DNA of 64,000 nt from the NCBI RefSeq assembly GCF_001953985.1, contig NZ_MBEI01000046.1, positions 1 through 64,000 of the forward strand, given 5' to 3'. The position numbers and the translations under genes are program-made. Positions 1 through 9,475 of the stretch are shown one piece after another. The first letter of the stretch is position 1. Every line of letters begins with the position of its first letter. Below the pieces are notes generated by a model. The model made no database searches, was not told where the DNA came from, and worked only from the letters and a program-made list of their open reading frames with translations. Source of the stretch: Mycobacterium colombiense. GTDB lineage: Bacteria; Actinomycetota; Actinomycetes; Mycobacteriales; Mycobacteriaceae.

Positions 1-753
1 AAGTTCGGTCAGTCGGTCACCAACGCCAACGCCTTGCTTGATGATGTGAATCCGCAGCTGCCGCAGGCGCGCAAGGACATTCAGCGGTTGGCGGCGTTGG
101 GCGACACGTACGCGAACGCGTCGCCGGATCTGTTCGACTTTTTGAACAACGCGGTGATCACCTCGCGCACGATCAACGCCCAGCAGAAAGATCTGGACCA
201 GGCGTTGTTAGCGGCGGCCGGGTTCGGCAACACCGGCGCGGAGCTGTTCAACAAGGGCGGCCCGTATTTGGTCCGGGGCGCCGAAGACCTGGTGCCGACG
301 GCGCAGCTGCTGGACACCTACAGCCCGGAGATTTATTGCTTGATGCGCAGCGAACACGATGCGCTGCCCGCCACCGGCGCGGCCGAGGGCGGGTTCAACG
401 GCTACTCGTTGAACATGGACACCGAGGTGCTCTCCGGCCTGGGGCTGATCGCGAACCCGGTGTCCGCGGTGCCCGTCATCGCGTCGCTGGTGGGCGGCAT
501 CGCCGGAGTCGTCGGCGGCGCGCCCAACCCGTACATCTACCCCGAGAACCTGCCGCGGGTGAACGCTCGCGGCGGCCCCGGCGGCGCCCCCGGGTGCTGG
601 CAGCAGATCACCCGCGATCTGTGGCCGGCACCCGAGCTGATCATGGACACCGGCAACAGCATCGCCCCCTACAACCACCTGGACACCGGATCGCCGTACG
701 CGATCGAATACGTCTGGGGCCGCCAGGTCGGCGACAACACCATCAACCCATAA
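1..753 (+). CDS. MCE family protein, C-terminal part (5' end outside window)
   Basis: The reading frame is open from base 1, so the gene begins upstream of the window; 250 residues are visible. MCE proteins form the substrate-carrying tube of mycobacterial lipid import systems such as those for fatty acids and sterols. The visible part is the helical and Pro/Gly-rich tail of the family. It ends in the block PYIYPENLPRVNARGGPGG, a Cys-Trp pair (GCWQQITRDLWPAP), and a terminal YVWGRQVGDNTINP typical, from memory, of MceA-type subunits. The defining MCE/MlaD domain would lie upstream and is not seen. No further mce gene follows; the next gene is convergent. This is therefore either the last gene of an mce operon or a stand-alone MceA paralogue. 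Confidence 0.85.
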   Translation, partial: KFGQSVTNANALLDDVNPQLPQARKDIQRLAALGDTYANASPDLFDFLNNAVITSRTINAQQKDLDQALLAAAGFGNTGAELFNKGGPYLVRGAEDLVPTAQLLDTYSPEIYCLMRSEHDALPATGAAEGGFNGYSLNMDTEVLSGLGLIANPVSAVPVIASLVGGIAGVVGGAPNPYIYPENLPRVNARGGPGGAPGCWQQITRDLWPAPELIMDTGNSIAPYNHLDTGSPYAIEYVWGRQVGDNTINP

Positions 754-817
754 CATTGTGCGCCGGCTGGCGCGGTGCGGTGAAAATGCTTACCGGGCAA
801 GGTAATGCGTCGGCCGC

Positions 818-1735
818 TCAGGCTTGGGAGGCGGCCTTCGGCCTGGCGCTGGCCTTCACGTCACGCCCCGCGCCGGCCGACATGGAGGCGGCCTCGCCGC
901 GAGCCAAGCCGATCGTCGCCACGATCACCACGACGAGCGTCGCCGCGAGGACAAACCACTCCCAGCCGCCGGCTGCCAACGTCTCGGCGAGCACGACGAT
1001 GCCGAGGATCCCACCCACCACGGGCTTCGCCACGATGATCGTCGGCAGCGAGGCGGTGAGCGCGCCGGCTCGATAGGCCGACTGGTGATAGATCATTCCG
1101 GCGACCCCGCAGAACACCAGGGCGTACAGCTCGAAGCTTTGCCATATGTGGCCCGGCTGGTGTTCCAGGATGTCGACGACGCCCTTCATCAGGACCGCGA
1201 ACACCGCCAGAAAGGTGCCCGCCACCGCCGCCAGCAGCAGCGCCGCGACCGGGCGATCCGACCAAATTCGCGCGCCCAGCAAACCCAGCAGCAGCAGTGG
1301 TCCGATCACCACGGCCACCACGATCCACGTGTGCAGCGGCGCCCGCTGCTGCCCGCCGGTCGGGTCTCCGACCGCGATGAGAAAGGCCAGCGCCACCGCC
1401 AGCACCAGCGCCCAGCTCCATTCCCGCCGGGTGATGGGGTTACCGGTCATCCGCGTGTAGATCGGCAGCGCGAACAGGAGCGCCGTCACCTGCAACGACA
1501 TCACCAGCAAAACCGAGCCCTTGTCCAGCGCGGCGGCCAGCAACACATAGCTGCCGATGTCGCCCAAACCGCCCAGCCACCAACGCTTGTCGCGCAGCAG
1601 CATGCCGAACAACGTCAGGTGGCCCACCCGTTTGTCGGTGACCTCCTGCGCGGAACGTTGCCGGACGACGTTGCCGATCGCGGACGCCAGCGCGGCGCAG
1701 AGGGCGAGAATGGCCGCCAGATTCGCGTCCGACAT
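818..1735 (-). CDS. DMT-superfamily (EamA-like) integral membrane transporter
   Basis: A 305-residue polytopic protein with about ten hydrophobic segments in two halves, which fits the 10-TM drug/metabolite transporter fold. The N-terminus (LCAALASAIGNVVRQRSA) begins the first TM, and the C-terminus ends in a short basic, Ala-rich cytoplasmic tail. ATG at 1735 is preceded by GAGGAG about 8 nt upstream, which supports this start. Substrate cannot be read from sequence; DMT proteins carry small metabolites, and NIPA-like Mg2+ transporters are distant relatives. It converges on the mce gene and lies downstream of, and on the same strand as, the SDR gene at 1850-2743, about 110 bp away. Confidence 0.8.
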   Translation of the reverse strand: MSDANLAAILALCAALASAIGNVVRQRSAQEVTDKRVGHLTLFGMLLRDKRWWLGGLGDIGSYVLLAAALDKGSVLLVMSLQVTALLFALPIYTRMTGNPITRREWSWALVLAVALAFLIAVGDPTGGQQRAPLHTWIVVAVVIGPLLLLGLLGARIWSDRPVAALLLAAVAGTFLAVFAVLMKGVVDILEHQPGHIWQSFELYALVFCGVAGMIYHQSAYRAGALTASLPTIIVAKPVVGGILGIVVLAETLAAGGWEWFVLAATLVVVIVATIGLARGEAASMSAGAGRDVKASARPKAASQA

Positions 1736-1849
1736 GGCATTTCCTCCTCGCTGGGTGCGGTCGCGCTATCCATCCAATCTAGCCGTGGCCCGCGCGGTGG
1801 GCGTGCCGCAGGGTTGCCCGGGCCGTAGGGCGGGGGCGGCGGGGAAGCC

Positions 1850-2743
1850 TCAGAGCGGGAATTTCGTCCCGGTGAGCCGCTCGGACAGTTCCCAGAGAGC
1901 GGTTGCGGTGCCGGCACGCTTTGCCGGCCAGTTGCGCCACGTCGGCTGGGTGCGGCCGTACAGTCCGAATCGCGGGCCGACGAAGGTGTCGCCCGGCAAA
2001 TCCTGCGAGACCGCGTACAACGTCTGGCGGGCGCCGAAGTCGGCGTCGGTGGACACGATCCGGTCGACCGCCAGGACCGCCGCGTCGCCCAGCTTGCGGC
2101 CGGAGTTTCCCTGCAGGTTGGTGTGCGACCAGCCGGGGTGGGCGGCCAGCGCGCGCAGCGATGTGGGGACGCCGTCCAGGCGCCGCTGCAGTTCCTTGGT
2201 GAACAGCAGGTTGGCCAGCTTGGACTGGCTGTAGGCCAGCCAGGCCGAATACGGCCGGGACTGAAAGTTGAGGTCTTTGAGGCTGATGTAGCCGAAATGG
2301 TGCATCAGCGAGGACACCGTCACCACGCGGTCGGTCAGCTTGGGCAACAGCAGGTTGGTCAACGCGAAGTGGCCGAGGTGGTTGGTGCCGATCTGGCCTT
2401 CGAAGCCGTCGACGGTGACCGCGTGCTTGGTGGCCATGATGCCGGCGTTGTTGATCAACACGTCGACCGATTCGATGTCCTCGGCAAAGCGCCGCACCGA
2501 GGAGAGGTCTTGCAGGTCGAGCCGGCGTACCTCGGCCGTCCCAGCCGTCTTCCCGGTCGCCGAATCGGTCATGCGCGCGGCGGCGGCCCGGCCCTTGTCG
2601 GTGTTGCGGACGGCCAGGATGACGTGGCCGCCGACCCGAACCAACTCGCGGGCGGTGATCTCGCCCAGCCCGGCGTTGGCCCCGGTGATGATGACGGTTC
2701 GGCCGGCGAACGAGGGCAGCTCCGCTGCGGTCCAATCGGGCAT
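1850..2743 (-). CDS. Short-chain dehydrogenase/reductase, retinol/protochlorophyllide-reductase-like
   Basis: A 297-residue classical SDR. The NAD(P)-binding motif TGANAGLG is at residues 20-27, followed by a basic residue pattern (AVRNTDKGR) that favours NADP. NNAG lies near residue 92, and the catalytic Tyr-x-x-x-Lys is in AYSQSKLANL. The acidic sites and length match the subfamily of mycobacterial oxidoreductases annotated as protochlorophyllide-reductase-like or retinol dehydrogenase-like. The substrate is unknown, probably a lipid or sterol alcohol/ketone. I chose ATG 2743 (MPDWTAAE) because AGGG sits about 9 nt upstream; a GTG at 2752 would add three residues. The gene is divergent from the lipid-kinase-like gene at 2929. 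Confidence 0.85.
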   Translation of the reverse strand: MPDWTAAELPSFAGRTVIITGANAGLGEITARELVRVGGHVILAVRNTDKGRAAAARMTDSATGKTAGTAEVRRLDLQDLSSVRRFAEDIESVDVLINNAGIMATKHAVTVDGFEGQIGTNHLGHFALTNLLLPKLTDRVVTVSSLMHHFGYISLKDLNFQSRPYSAWLAYSQSKLANLLFTKELQRRLDGVPTSLRALAAHPGWSHTNLQGNSGRKLGDAAVLAVDRIVSTDADFGARQTLYAVSQDLPGDTFVGPRFGLYGRTQPTWRNWPAKRAGTATALWELSERLTGTKFPL

Positions 2744-2928
2744 GGCAAACACCCTAACTTCGCGATTGCGGCGGGGGCCCGCGGGCCGCGGCGCCGTGTG
2801 GCTGTGTACGGGAGCGTTACTTGTCCACCGGTACGCCCGGGTATCGTGCCTGGGATGTCCAGCGAAATCCCACCTGAGCGGTTGCCCGAAGGGCGGAATT
2901 TTGTCGGGTACGCATCGGGGATCGCCGG

Positions 2929-3921
2929 ATGTATCTAGGCGTCATCGTCAATCCGAAAGCGCGGAAGAATCGTGCCGCTTCCGCCGACCGCATCGCCGAA
3001 CTGCGTCGCATCGTCGGCTCCCGCGGCGAGGTGCACGAGACCAACTCGATCGAGGAACTTCGCGACGCCATCCGGCAGCTCGCGCCACGGGTCACCCATC
3101 TGGTGGGCGACGGCGGCGACGGCGCGCTGCACTGGTTGATCAACGAGATTGAGCGCTGCATCAGCGATCCGCAACGCTGGCCCGCGTTCGTCCCGACCAA
3201 CGGCGGCAGCGTCAACGCCGTGGCCCGGAAGGCCCGGGTGCGTGGGCGGCCCGAAAGGATCATCCGTGCGCTGACGGCCGCCGCCGAGGCGGATCGACCA
3301 CCACCCGACGTGAGCCTGGACACGTTGTCGCTCGACGGCGAAACCGCCGACGGCGCGGCGTTTCACCGGCTCTGCTTCGGGCTGGCGGCCGGCGGGGTCG
3401 GAAACCGGTTCTACGACCGGTATTACGACTCACCCGATCACGGTCGGCTGGCCGTTGCGCGGGTGATCGGCCGCAGCTTCGGCGACTACATCACCTCCAA
3501 GGTCGCGCCCGGCCACGTGAAGACGCCGAATTACGCGTCCATCCTGTTCACTCCGACGCGAGCGCGCGTGGTGATCGACGGCGACGAGGTCCCCGCGCGC
3601 ATGCACAGCCTGCTGCACGCCGGCGCGATCGACCTGCGCATCGGTGGCCCGCTTCGGTTGTTCCCCAAGGCTTCCGAGCCCGGAGCGCTGCATTTTCAGG
3701 CCGGAAACCTGCGGCCTTCCAGGATCGTGGCGCAGCTCCCGATGGCCCTGACCAACGGCATGATGCGCGGCGAAGGGCTACGCGATGTCATCGGCCACGA
3801 GATGATCATCGAAGCCGAGGACGAGCCGCTGTCGCCCATCATCGACGGTGAGCGTTTCCTCGGCATCGTGAAATTGGTGGCCCGCGCGGGTCCGCGCATC
3901 CGCCTAGCCCGGCCCGCGTAG
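2929..3921 (+). CDS. Diacylglycerol kinase-family (DAGKc) protein
   Basis: 330 residues. The N-terminal half has the DAGK catalytic fold: a phosphate-binding start VIVNPKARKNR (6-16), the glycine-rich GDGGDG (60-65) that corresponds to the GGDGT nucleotide loop, and PTNGGSVNAVA, equivalent to the PxGTxNxxA segment. The C-terminal half resembles the family's beta-sandwich domain. Such enzymes phosphorylate diacylglycerol, sphingosine or related lipids at the membrane. Here the loop reads GDGA rather than GDGT and the second motif is TNGGSVN, so the nucleotide or lipid preference may differ. It stands alone, divergent from an SDR gene. Confidence 0.8.
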   Translation: MYLGVIVNPKARKNRAASADRIAELRRIVGSRGEVHETNSIEELRDAIRQLAPRVTHLVGDGGDGALHWLINEIERCISDPQRWPAFVPTNGGSVNAVARKARVRGRPERIIRALTAAAEADRPPPDVSLDTLSLDGETADGAAFHRLCFGLAAGGVGNRFYDRYYDSPDHGRLAVARVIGRSFGDYITSKVAPGHVKTPNYASILFTPTRARVVIDGDEVPARMHSLLHAGAIDLRIGGPLRLFPKASEPGALHFQAGNLRPSRIVAQLPMALTNGMMRGEGLRDVIGHEMIIEAEDEPLSPIIDGERFLGIVKLVARAGPRIRLARPA

Positions 3922-4355
3922 CCGGCTACGGCCGGCGCCCGGCCCGCCGATGGCTTGCCGGGCCCGCTGAACCTCGTCGGAAATTGGCGTTTTTCGCTTT
4001 GCGACATCGTCAATAGGCGTGGCGAAGATACAAAACTTAATTTGAGTCGGTCGCGCGTTCGGCTGCGAATAGTAAATCCGTGAATTCGTAGATACGTAGT
4101 TCAGTATTTCATGCGTGAGAGCCGTAGTAATGCCTGGTCGTACACCACTGAGATACTGAAGTGCGTATGCGCGTAGATCAGGATCCGTGCAATTAATTTT
4201 GGCCTCTAAGTTTATCCTGTGAATGTAGTGTGCGATGGCCATTAATGCTGGTCGATGTTTTGCTCAGGCCAGGTGCGCGGCGCTACATTGGATTTATCTT
4301 TTCGACGGAAGTCGTTCTCGGGCTAGGCCAACCTGGAAGGGGGATCACTCCTACG
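3922..4355. other. 434-bp AT-rich intergenic region upstream of the lipid operon
   Basis: No convincing gene. By hand count the segment 4021-4260 is about 46% G+C, against roughly two-thirds G+C in flanking genes. A minus-strand open frame (3904-4242) exists, but it has no recognisable domain, runs into the end of the upstream gene and has low-GC codon use unlike its neighbours. The region probably holds the promoter of the operon starting at 4356 and is the sort of AT-rich DNA bound by Lsr2 in mycobacteria (inference). A Shine-Dalgarno GGAAGGGGG lies at 4335-4343. Confidence 0.6.
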
Positions 4356-7300
4356 ATGGAGACGCTGATCGATTACCTGCAGATGTGGGAAGCGCAGAGG
4401 CCGGACCAGACCCTTTTCCGGTTTGTCGACGCCGACGGCCGCGAACTCGAGCACTACACCTACCAGGCCTTCGCCGAACGCAGCCGCGAGCTGGCCGCCT
4501 ACCTGTCCCAGGAGGCCGGCCTCAAGTCAGGCGAACGGGCGCTGCTTGTTTATCCGCCCGGCCTGGAGATGATCGCGGCGCTGTATGCGTGCGCGCGCAT
4601 CGGGGTGATCGCCGTTCCGGTCAGCCCTCCCTTGCCGATGTCCTTCGATTCCGGGCTCGCCAAGCTCAGCTTCATCGCCCGCGACTGCCAGGCCGTGGCC
4701 GTGCTGTCGACGAAGCAGTTCGAGTACGACTTCCGCCAGCTGCTAGGGCAGCGCCCTGACGAACAGGTCTGGACGGGCGGGACCAACGCCGGCCTGCCGG
4801 AGCTGCCGTGGTACGCGACCGACGGCGCACAGGACTTCGGCGGCGCCCCGGTCGCGGACACTCCCGGCGAGGTGCTCTTCCTGCAGTACACCTCGGGCTC
4901 GACCAGCGATCCCAAGGGCGTGATCGTCACCCACGCCAACATCATCGCCAACGGCTTCGCCTTCAGCGGCGGCGAAGTGGTGCTGGCCTCGTGGCTGCCG
5001 CAGCACCACGACATGGGGCTGATCTCGGCCTACATGTTCGTCATGCTGTTGGGCGGGACCACGCACGCGATGTCCCCCCTGGACTTCCTCGCCCGGCCGT
5101 CGTCCTGGCTTCGGCTGATCAGCGACGTGCACGCCACGCACACGCCGGGACCCAACTTCGCCCTCGAGTACTGCCTGCGCGAGGACAAGCTGCCCGCCTC
5201 CGAATTGGCCGGCGTCGACCTGAGCAGCCTCGAATGCATTGTGGTGGGCGCAGAGCCGCTGCGCGCCAACACCTTTGCTCGCTTCCGGCAGCGGTTCGCC
5301 GAGTACGGTCTGCGGCCCGAGGCGCTGACCGGCGCCTACGGCATGGCCGAATTCACCTTGACCGTGTCGATCCGCGGGCGCCAGACCATTGCGGTGAACA
5401 AGCGTGGGCTCGAGCGCAACGTCGCTCGCGTCGAAAAGGCGCTGCCGGAAAACAGCAACCAGGTCACTCTGGTCAGCTGCGGCAAGCCCATCGACGGAGC
5501 CCTGGTTCGCATCGTCGATCCCGAATCGCGGCAGGCGTTGCCCGACGGCCGGGTCGGTGAGGTCTGGCTGGCCGGACTTTCGAAGGGGGCCGGGTACTGG
5601 AACCGACCGGAGCTCACCGCGGAGATTTTCGGCGCGCGCGTCGTCGGCGATGACGAGCACACCTACCTGCGGACCGGCGATCTGGGCTTCCTCTACGAAG
5701 GCGAGCTGTTCGTCTGCGGCCGTAGCAAGGACCTGATCATCGTCCGCGGCGTCAACTGCTATCCCTCCGACATCGAAGCCGTCGTCGAGCGCACGTCCGC
5801 GCAGGTCCGTAACGGCTGCGTCGCCGCCTTCTCTGTCGAGCACGATGAGTCCGAAGCGCTGATCGTCGTCGCCGAGGTGCGCGACGAGCACAACCTTCCG
5901 GACGCCAAGGCCATGGCCCGCGCGATCCGCCGGCACTGCCACATCGACCCGCACGCGATCGTCTTCGCGCCACCGCGCAGCATTCCTAAGACCACGTCGG
6001 GCAAGATCCGGCGTTCGTCGACACGTCAGCTGTGGCTGGACGACAAGCTGCCCGCCTTCACGAGCTGGATCAACCAGTCGGCCAACCGGACTCACGATGG
6101 CGTGGCTACGGGTCCGTTGGAGCGCTTCCGAAACCTCATCGAGAGCTACGACCTCACGGGCGACGAGGACTGCTCGTTCGCCGATCTCGGCATCGACTCG
6201 CTGGCGCTGGCCGAACTCCGCACGGACCTGCAGGCGCTGCTGGAAGAGAACGGCGCGGGCGAGCTGGCCGACGAGGTCAACACCCGCCTGTTACAGCGGC
6301 TGACGGTGTCCGAATTCTTCGGGCTGATAAGCCAATTCGGCGCAGGCTCCGGGCAGCCGCTCGACGCCCTGCGCCGGGCGCTGGATCAGATCTCCGCCGA
6401 GTACGAGGCCAACGAGGCCGCCCAGATGCGGGCCGACGCGGCACTTCCGCTGCCGGAACTGGCGCCCGCGCGGCCGGGTGAGCCCACCGACCTGCTGCTC
6501 ACCGGGGCGACCGGATTCCTGGGGCCGTTCCTGGTGAGCAGCCTGCTGACGCGCACCTCCTACACGGTGCACGCACTGGTGCGCGCCACGGACGCCGCGC
6601 ACGGTCTGGACCGCATCGTCGCCTCGCTGCGCCGCGCCCAGCTGTGGACGCCGGCGCTGGAAGCCGACGTTCGCGCACGGGTCCGCATCGTCTGCGGCGA
6701 TCTCGCCGAGCCCGCGCTGGGCATCGGCGAGGCGGCCTTCCAGCAGCTGGCGCAGGACGTCGATGCCGTCGTGCACAACGGCGCCCTGGTCAACTACGTC
6801 CGTACCTACGACGCCCTGCGTCCCGCCAACGTGGAGGGCACCCGCGAGCTGTTGCGGCTGGCAATGACCAACCACCGCAAGGCTTTCCACCTCGTCTCCA
6901 GCACGTTCATCTACGGCTGGAGCACCCAGCCGGTGGTCGGGGAGTGGGACGCCAACGAAAAGATGGCCGGCCTGGACTTCGGCTACTCGCAGACCAAGTG
7001 GGTCGGCGAGCAGCTGGCACTGGCCGCGCAGCGCAAGGGACTCGACGTCCGCATCTACCGGCCCTCGCTGATCTCGCCGACCCGCGCGGGTTTCGGCAGC
7101 CAGGACGACATCCTGGTGCGGCTGACGGCGTTCATGATCGAGCACGGCGTCGCCGTCAACGCGCTCAACCAGATCAGCCTGCTGCCGGCGGACTTGATCG
7201 CGGACCACATCGTCACGCTGATGGGCCTGCCCGACGAGTCGGGCAGCGTGTTCAACATGACCGCGGACGACTACTACAACCTCACCGACGTCACCCGGAT

Positions 7301-7610
7301 CCTGTCCGAGCGGTACGGGTATCGCTTTGAGTACCACGACATCCCGTCGTTCACCGAGCAGCTGAACCGCCGCTGCACGCCGAACGACCAGATGTACCCG
7401 CTGGTCGACTTCCTCACCCGGTCGGCGGACAAGATCGCGGCGATGCGGGACAAGCGCTACGACAACACGCAGTACCGCCACCGGCGGGGGCTGACCCAGG
7501 TTCGCCTGCGCGAGCCGGCCCTGACCGAAACGGTCGATCATCTGGTCCGGTTCTTGCGCAGCGAGCGTTTGATCACTGAGGTGGAGGACGAGGCGCAGCG
7601 CAGCGCCTAG
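4356..7610 (+). CDS. Fatty acyl-AMP ligase - acyl carrier - thioester reductase fusion
   Basis: A 1,084-residue three-domain enzyme. (1) Adenylation domain, residues 1 to about 560: P-loop TSGSTSDPKG near 178, SWLPQHHDMGLI as in fatty acyl-AMP ligases (FAAL), GAYGMAEF, RTGDLGF and the late SGKIRRSS. (2) Carrier domain with phosphopantetheine serine in GIDSLA near residue 613. (3) Terminal reductase from about 710: NADP loop TGATGFLG near 715 and catalytic YSQTK near 875. The predicted reaction activates a fatty acid as acyl-AMP, loads it on the carrier and releases it reductively as aldehyde (or alcohol). The layout recalls carboxylic acid reductases, but the ligase half looks FAAL-like. Start: ATG 4356 follows GGAAGGGGG; an in-frame ATG at 4230 lies in AT-rich non-coding sequence. 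First gene of a four-gene operon. Confidence 0.88.
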   Translation: METLIDYLQMWEAQRPDQTLFRFVDADGRELEHYTYQAFAERSRELAAYLSQEAGLKSGERALLVYPPGLEMIAALYACARIGVIAVPVSPPLPMSFDSGLAKLSFIARDCQAVAVLSTKQFEYDFRQLLGQRPDEQVWTGGTNAGLPELPWYATDGAQDFGGAPVADTPGEVLFLQYTSGSTSDPKGVIVTHANIIANGFAFSGGEVVLASWLPQHHDMGLISAYMFVMLLGGTTHAMSPLDFLARPSSWLRLISDVHATHTPGPNFALEYCLREDKLPASELAGVDLSSLECIVVGAEPLRANTFARFRQRFAEYGLRPEALTGAYGMAEFTLTVSIRGRQTIAVNKRGLERNVARVEKALPENSNQVTLVSCGKPIDGALVRIVDPESRQALPDGRVGEVWLAGLSKGAGYWNRPELTAEIFGARVVGDDEHTYLRTGDLGFLYEGELFVCGRSKDLIIVRGVNCYPSDIEAVVERTSAQVRNGCVAAFSVEHDESEALIVVAEVRDEHNLPDAKAMARAIRRHCHIDPHAIVFAPPRSIPKTTSGKIRRSSTRQLWLDDKLPAFTSWINQSANRTHDGVATGPLERFRNLIESYDLTGDEDCSFADLGIDSLALAELRTDLQALLEENGAGELADEVNTRLLQRLTVSEFFGLISQFGAGSGQPLDALRRALDQISAEYEANEAAQMRADAALPLPELAPARPGEPTDLLLTGATGFLGPFLVSSLLTRTSYTVHALVRATDAAHGLDRIVASLRRAQLWTPALEADVRARVRIVCGDLAEPALGIGEAAFQQLAQDVDAVVHNGALVNYVRTYDALRPANVEGTRELLRLAMTNHRKAFHLVSSTFIYGWSTQPVVGEWDANEKMAGLDFGYSQTKWVGEQLALAAQRKGLDVRIYRPSLISPTRAGFGSQDDILVRLTAFMIEHGVAVNALNQISLLPADLIADHIVTLMGLPDESGSVFNMTADDYYNLTDVTRILSERYGYRFEYHDIPSFTEQLNRRCTPNDQMYPLVDFLTRSADKIAAMRDKRYDNTQYRHRRGLTQVRLREPALTETVDHLVRFLRSERLITEVEDEAQRSA

Positions 7611-7641
7611 CCTTACGATCTGACGGAAAGGGATGGCGACG

Positions 7642-8550
7642 ATGTTCACCGTCGATGACAAGGCAACGGGCCCGCACGACGCTTCGCTCGACCATGAGCG
7701 GATCGTCCTGCAGGCGCGTGACGTCGACTTCGACTGGTCGACGTTGCCGTTCTACTACGTGCCCAACGAACCCTTCACCACCCACTTCTGCAACGTGCTG
7801 CACCTGTTGCTGCCGGCGGGCGAGGAGTTCATCGTCGACGCCTTCAAGGACACCTTGCCGCTGATCAAAGACGATCAACTGCGACGCGACGTGCAGGGAT
7901 TCATCAGCCAGGAGGCCATGCATTCCCAGGCGCACGCGGGGGTGCTCGGACATTTCGCGGTCAAAGACATCGACGTGACGCCGTTCACCGACCAAATGCG
8001 TTGGCTGTTCACCCAACTCATCGGCGACCGGCCGCGGTGGAGTCCGCGCCGGCGCCAAAGCTGGTTACTGGAGCGGGTATCGATGGTGGCCGCACTCGAG
8101 CACTACACCGCCATCCTGGGCGAATGGATTCTCGACACCCCGCAGCACGACGCCATGGGCACCGACCCGGTGATGCTGGACCTGTTGCGCTGGCACGGGG
8201 CCGAGGAAGTCGAGCACAAGGCGGTCGCCTTCGACACCATGAAGCATCTGCGCGCCGGCTACTGGCGGCAGGTGCGCACCCAGCTGCTGATCACACCGGC
8301 GCTGCTGTGGTTGTTCGTCCGCGGGGTGCGGTTCATGTACTCCGTGGATCCCTACCTGCCGCCCGGCACCAAGCCGCGCTGGCGAGACTACTTCCGCGCT
8401 GCACGACGGGGTTTGGTGCCCGGGCCTTTCCAGTTCCTGCGGGTCATCGGCGCCTACTACACGCCGAGTTTTCATCCATCCCAACTGGGCAGGGTGGGCC
8501 GCGCGGTCGACTACCTGGCCCGCTCACCCGCAGCCCGCGCATCGCACTGA
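7642..8550 (+). CDS. Ferritin-like diiron protein of the metal-dependent hydrolase family (PF10118-like)
   Basis: 302 residues. The metal-ligand pattern of a ferritin-like four-helix bundle is visible: a Glu at 61/62, E91-x-x-H94 (QEAMH), a Glu at 153 (ALEHY), and E189-x-x-H192 (EEVEH). These are spaced about 30, 60 and 36 residues apart, as in diiron oxygenases, desaturases and aldehyde-deformylating enzymes. The family is annotated predicted metal-dependent hydrolase, but the ligands argue for O2-dependent or redox chemistry. Start: ATG 7642 is 9 nt after GGAAAGGG; ATG 7633 would sit on the ribosome site. The gene follows the ligase-reductase by about 30 bp and ends 2 bp before the next start, so it is almost certainly part of the same operon and probably acts on its product (inference). 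Confidence 0.8.
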   Translation: MFTVDDKATGPHDASLDHERIVLQARDVDFDWSTLPFYYVPNEPFTTHFCNVLHLLLPAGEEFIVDAFKDTLPLIKDDQLRRDVQGFISQEAMHSQAHAGVLGHFAVKDIDVTPFTDQMRWLFTQLIGDRPRWSPRRRQSWLLERVSMVAALEHYTAILGEWILDTPQHDAMGTDPVMLDLLRWHGAEEVEHKAVAFDTMKHLRAGYWRQVRTQLLITPALLWLFVRGVRFMYSVDPYLPPGTKPRWRDYFRAARRGLVPGPFQFLRVIGAYYTPSFHPSQLGRVGRAVDYLARSPAARASH

Positions 8551-8552
8551 CG

Positions 8553-9473
8553 ATGACGACCGAAGTGGCTTCAACCACGGTCGCCGCCTCCGACGGCGTG
8601 CGACTGGCGGTGCACACCTATACCGACATCGATCCCGGGCGCCCGACCATCCTGGCCATCCACGGCTACCCGGACAACCACCACGTGTGGGACGGGGTGG
8701 CCACGACATTGGCTCGCCGATTCAATGTCGTGGCGTACGACGTACGTGGCGCCGGCCAATCCTCAACGCCGGCAGACCGTTCGGGGTACCGGCTGCCACA
8801 GCTGGTCGCCGACGTCGGCGCGGTGATCGACCGCCTGGGCGTGGACAACGTACACCTGCTGGCCCATGACTGGGGGTCGATCCAGGCCTGGGCGGCGGTC
8901 ACCGACGACGCGGTGATGGGCAAGATCGCCTCGTTCACCTCGGTCTCCGGTCCCCACCTGAATTACGCGGGCAAGTTCTTGCGGTCAGCGCGCACCCCGC
9001 GGGCGCTTGTGGACGTGGCCAAGCAGATCCTGGCCTCGTCCTACATCTGGTTCTTCCTGTGCCCGGGCGTACCGGAGCTGGCGATCCGGTCCCGGGCGAC
9101 CGTGAAAGTCTTTGAGGCGGTTGAGCGCATCGGTGGATCGGGCGGGCGCGGGGCGGCATACCGCTCCGCCGACGACTACCTCAACGGGCTTAATCTGTAC
9201 CGCGCCAACATGCCCGCACCGATCCTGTCACCCCCTGCGCAATTGCCGCAGACCACCGTTCCGGTGCAGGTGCTGGTCGCCCGCCAGGACTACTTCGTAT
9301 CGCCTGCCCTGCAACGGTTTACCGGGTCCATCCCGCAGGGCAGCAGGGTCGTCCCGATCGAGGGCGGCCACTGGGTGGTCAGCGCCTATCCCGACGTCAT
9401 CGCACGGCTCACCGGTGAGTGGGTCGACCTGATCGCCCAGTCCACCGACCGTCGCGGCCTCGGCCAGATGTGA
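8553..9473 (+). CDS. Alpha/beta hydrolase, epoxide hydrolase-like (similar to the N-terminal domain of EphD)
   Basis: 306 residues with the alpha/beta-hydrolase fold. The oxyanion motif HGYPD is near residue 36. The nucleophile elbow HDWGS is near 105-109, where Asp106 takes the nucleophile position, as in epoxide hydrolases and haloalkane dehalogenases rather than esterases. The C-terminal catalytic His is in GGHWVV near 273. Mycobacterial EphD has a similar N-terminal domain joined to an SDR; here the SDR half is absent and the protein ends normally. ATG 8553 lies two bases after the stop of the diiron gene, so translation is coupled. In this operon it may open an epoxide or cleave a lipid ester made by the upstream enzymes (inference). 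Confidence 0.82.
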   Translation: MTTEVASTTVAASDGVRLAVHTYTDIDPGRPTILAIHGYPDNHHVWDGVATTLARRFNVVAYDVRGAGQSSTPADRSGYRLPQLVADVGAVIDRLGVDNVHLLAHDWGSIQAWAAVTDDAVMGKIASFTSVSGPHLNYAGKFLRSARTPRALVDVAKQILASSYIWFFLCPGVPELAIRSRATVKVFEAVERIGGSGGRGAAYRSADDYLNGLNLYRANMPAPILSPPAQLPQTTVPVQVLVARQDYFVSPALQRFTGSIPQGSRVVPIEGGHWVVSAYPDVIARLTGEWVDLIAQSTDRRGLGQM

Positions 9474-9475
9474 GG

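Noticed and set aside
3904..4242. A 112-residue minus-strand frame in the AT-rich region
   Set aside because: No homology recognised, no clear ribosome site, runs into the upstream gene and is compositionally unlike its neighbours. Kept as a possible but unsupported gene.
4230..4355. Upstream ATG extension of the ligase-reductase gene
   Set aside because: The extra 42 codons are low-GC and non-conserved in style; ATG 4356 has a strong Shine-Dalgarno and the normal domain start.
4743..6095. A 450-residue minus-strand frame opposite the ligase-reductase gene
   Set aside because: Antisense shadow of a modular enzyme with complete motifs.
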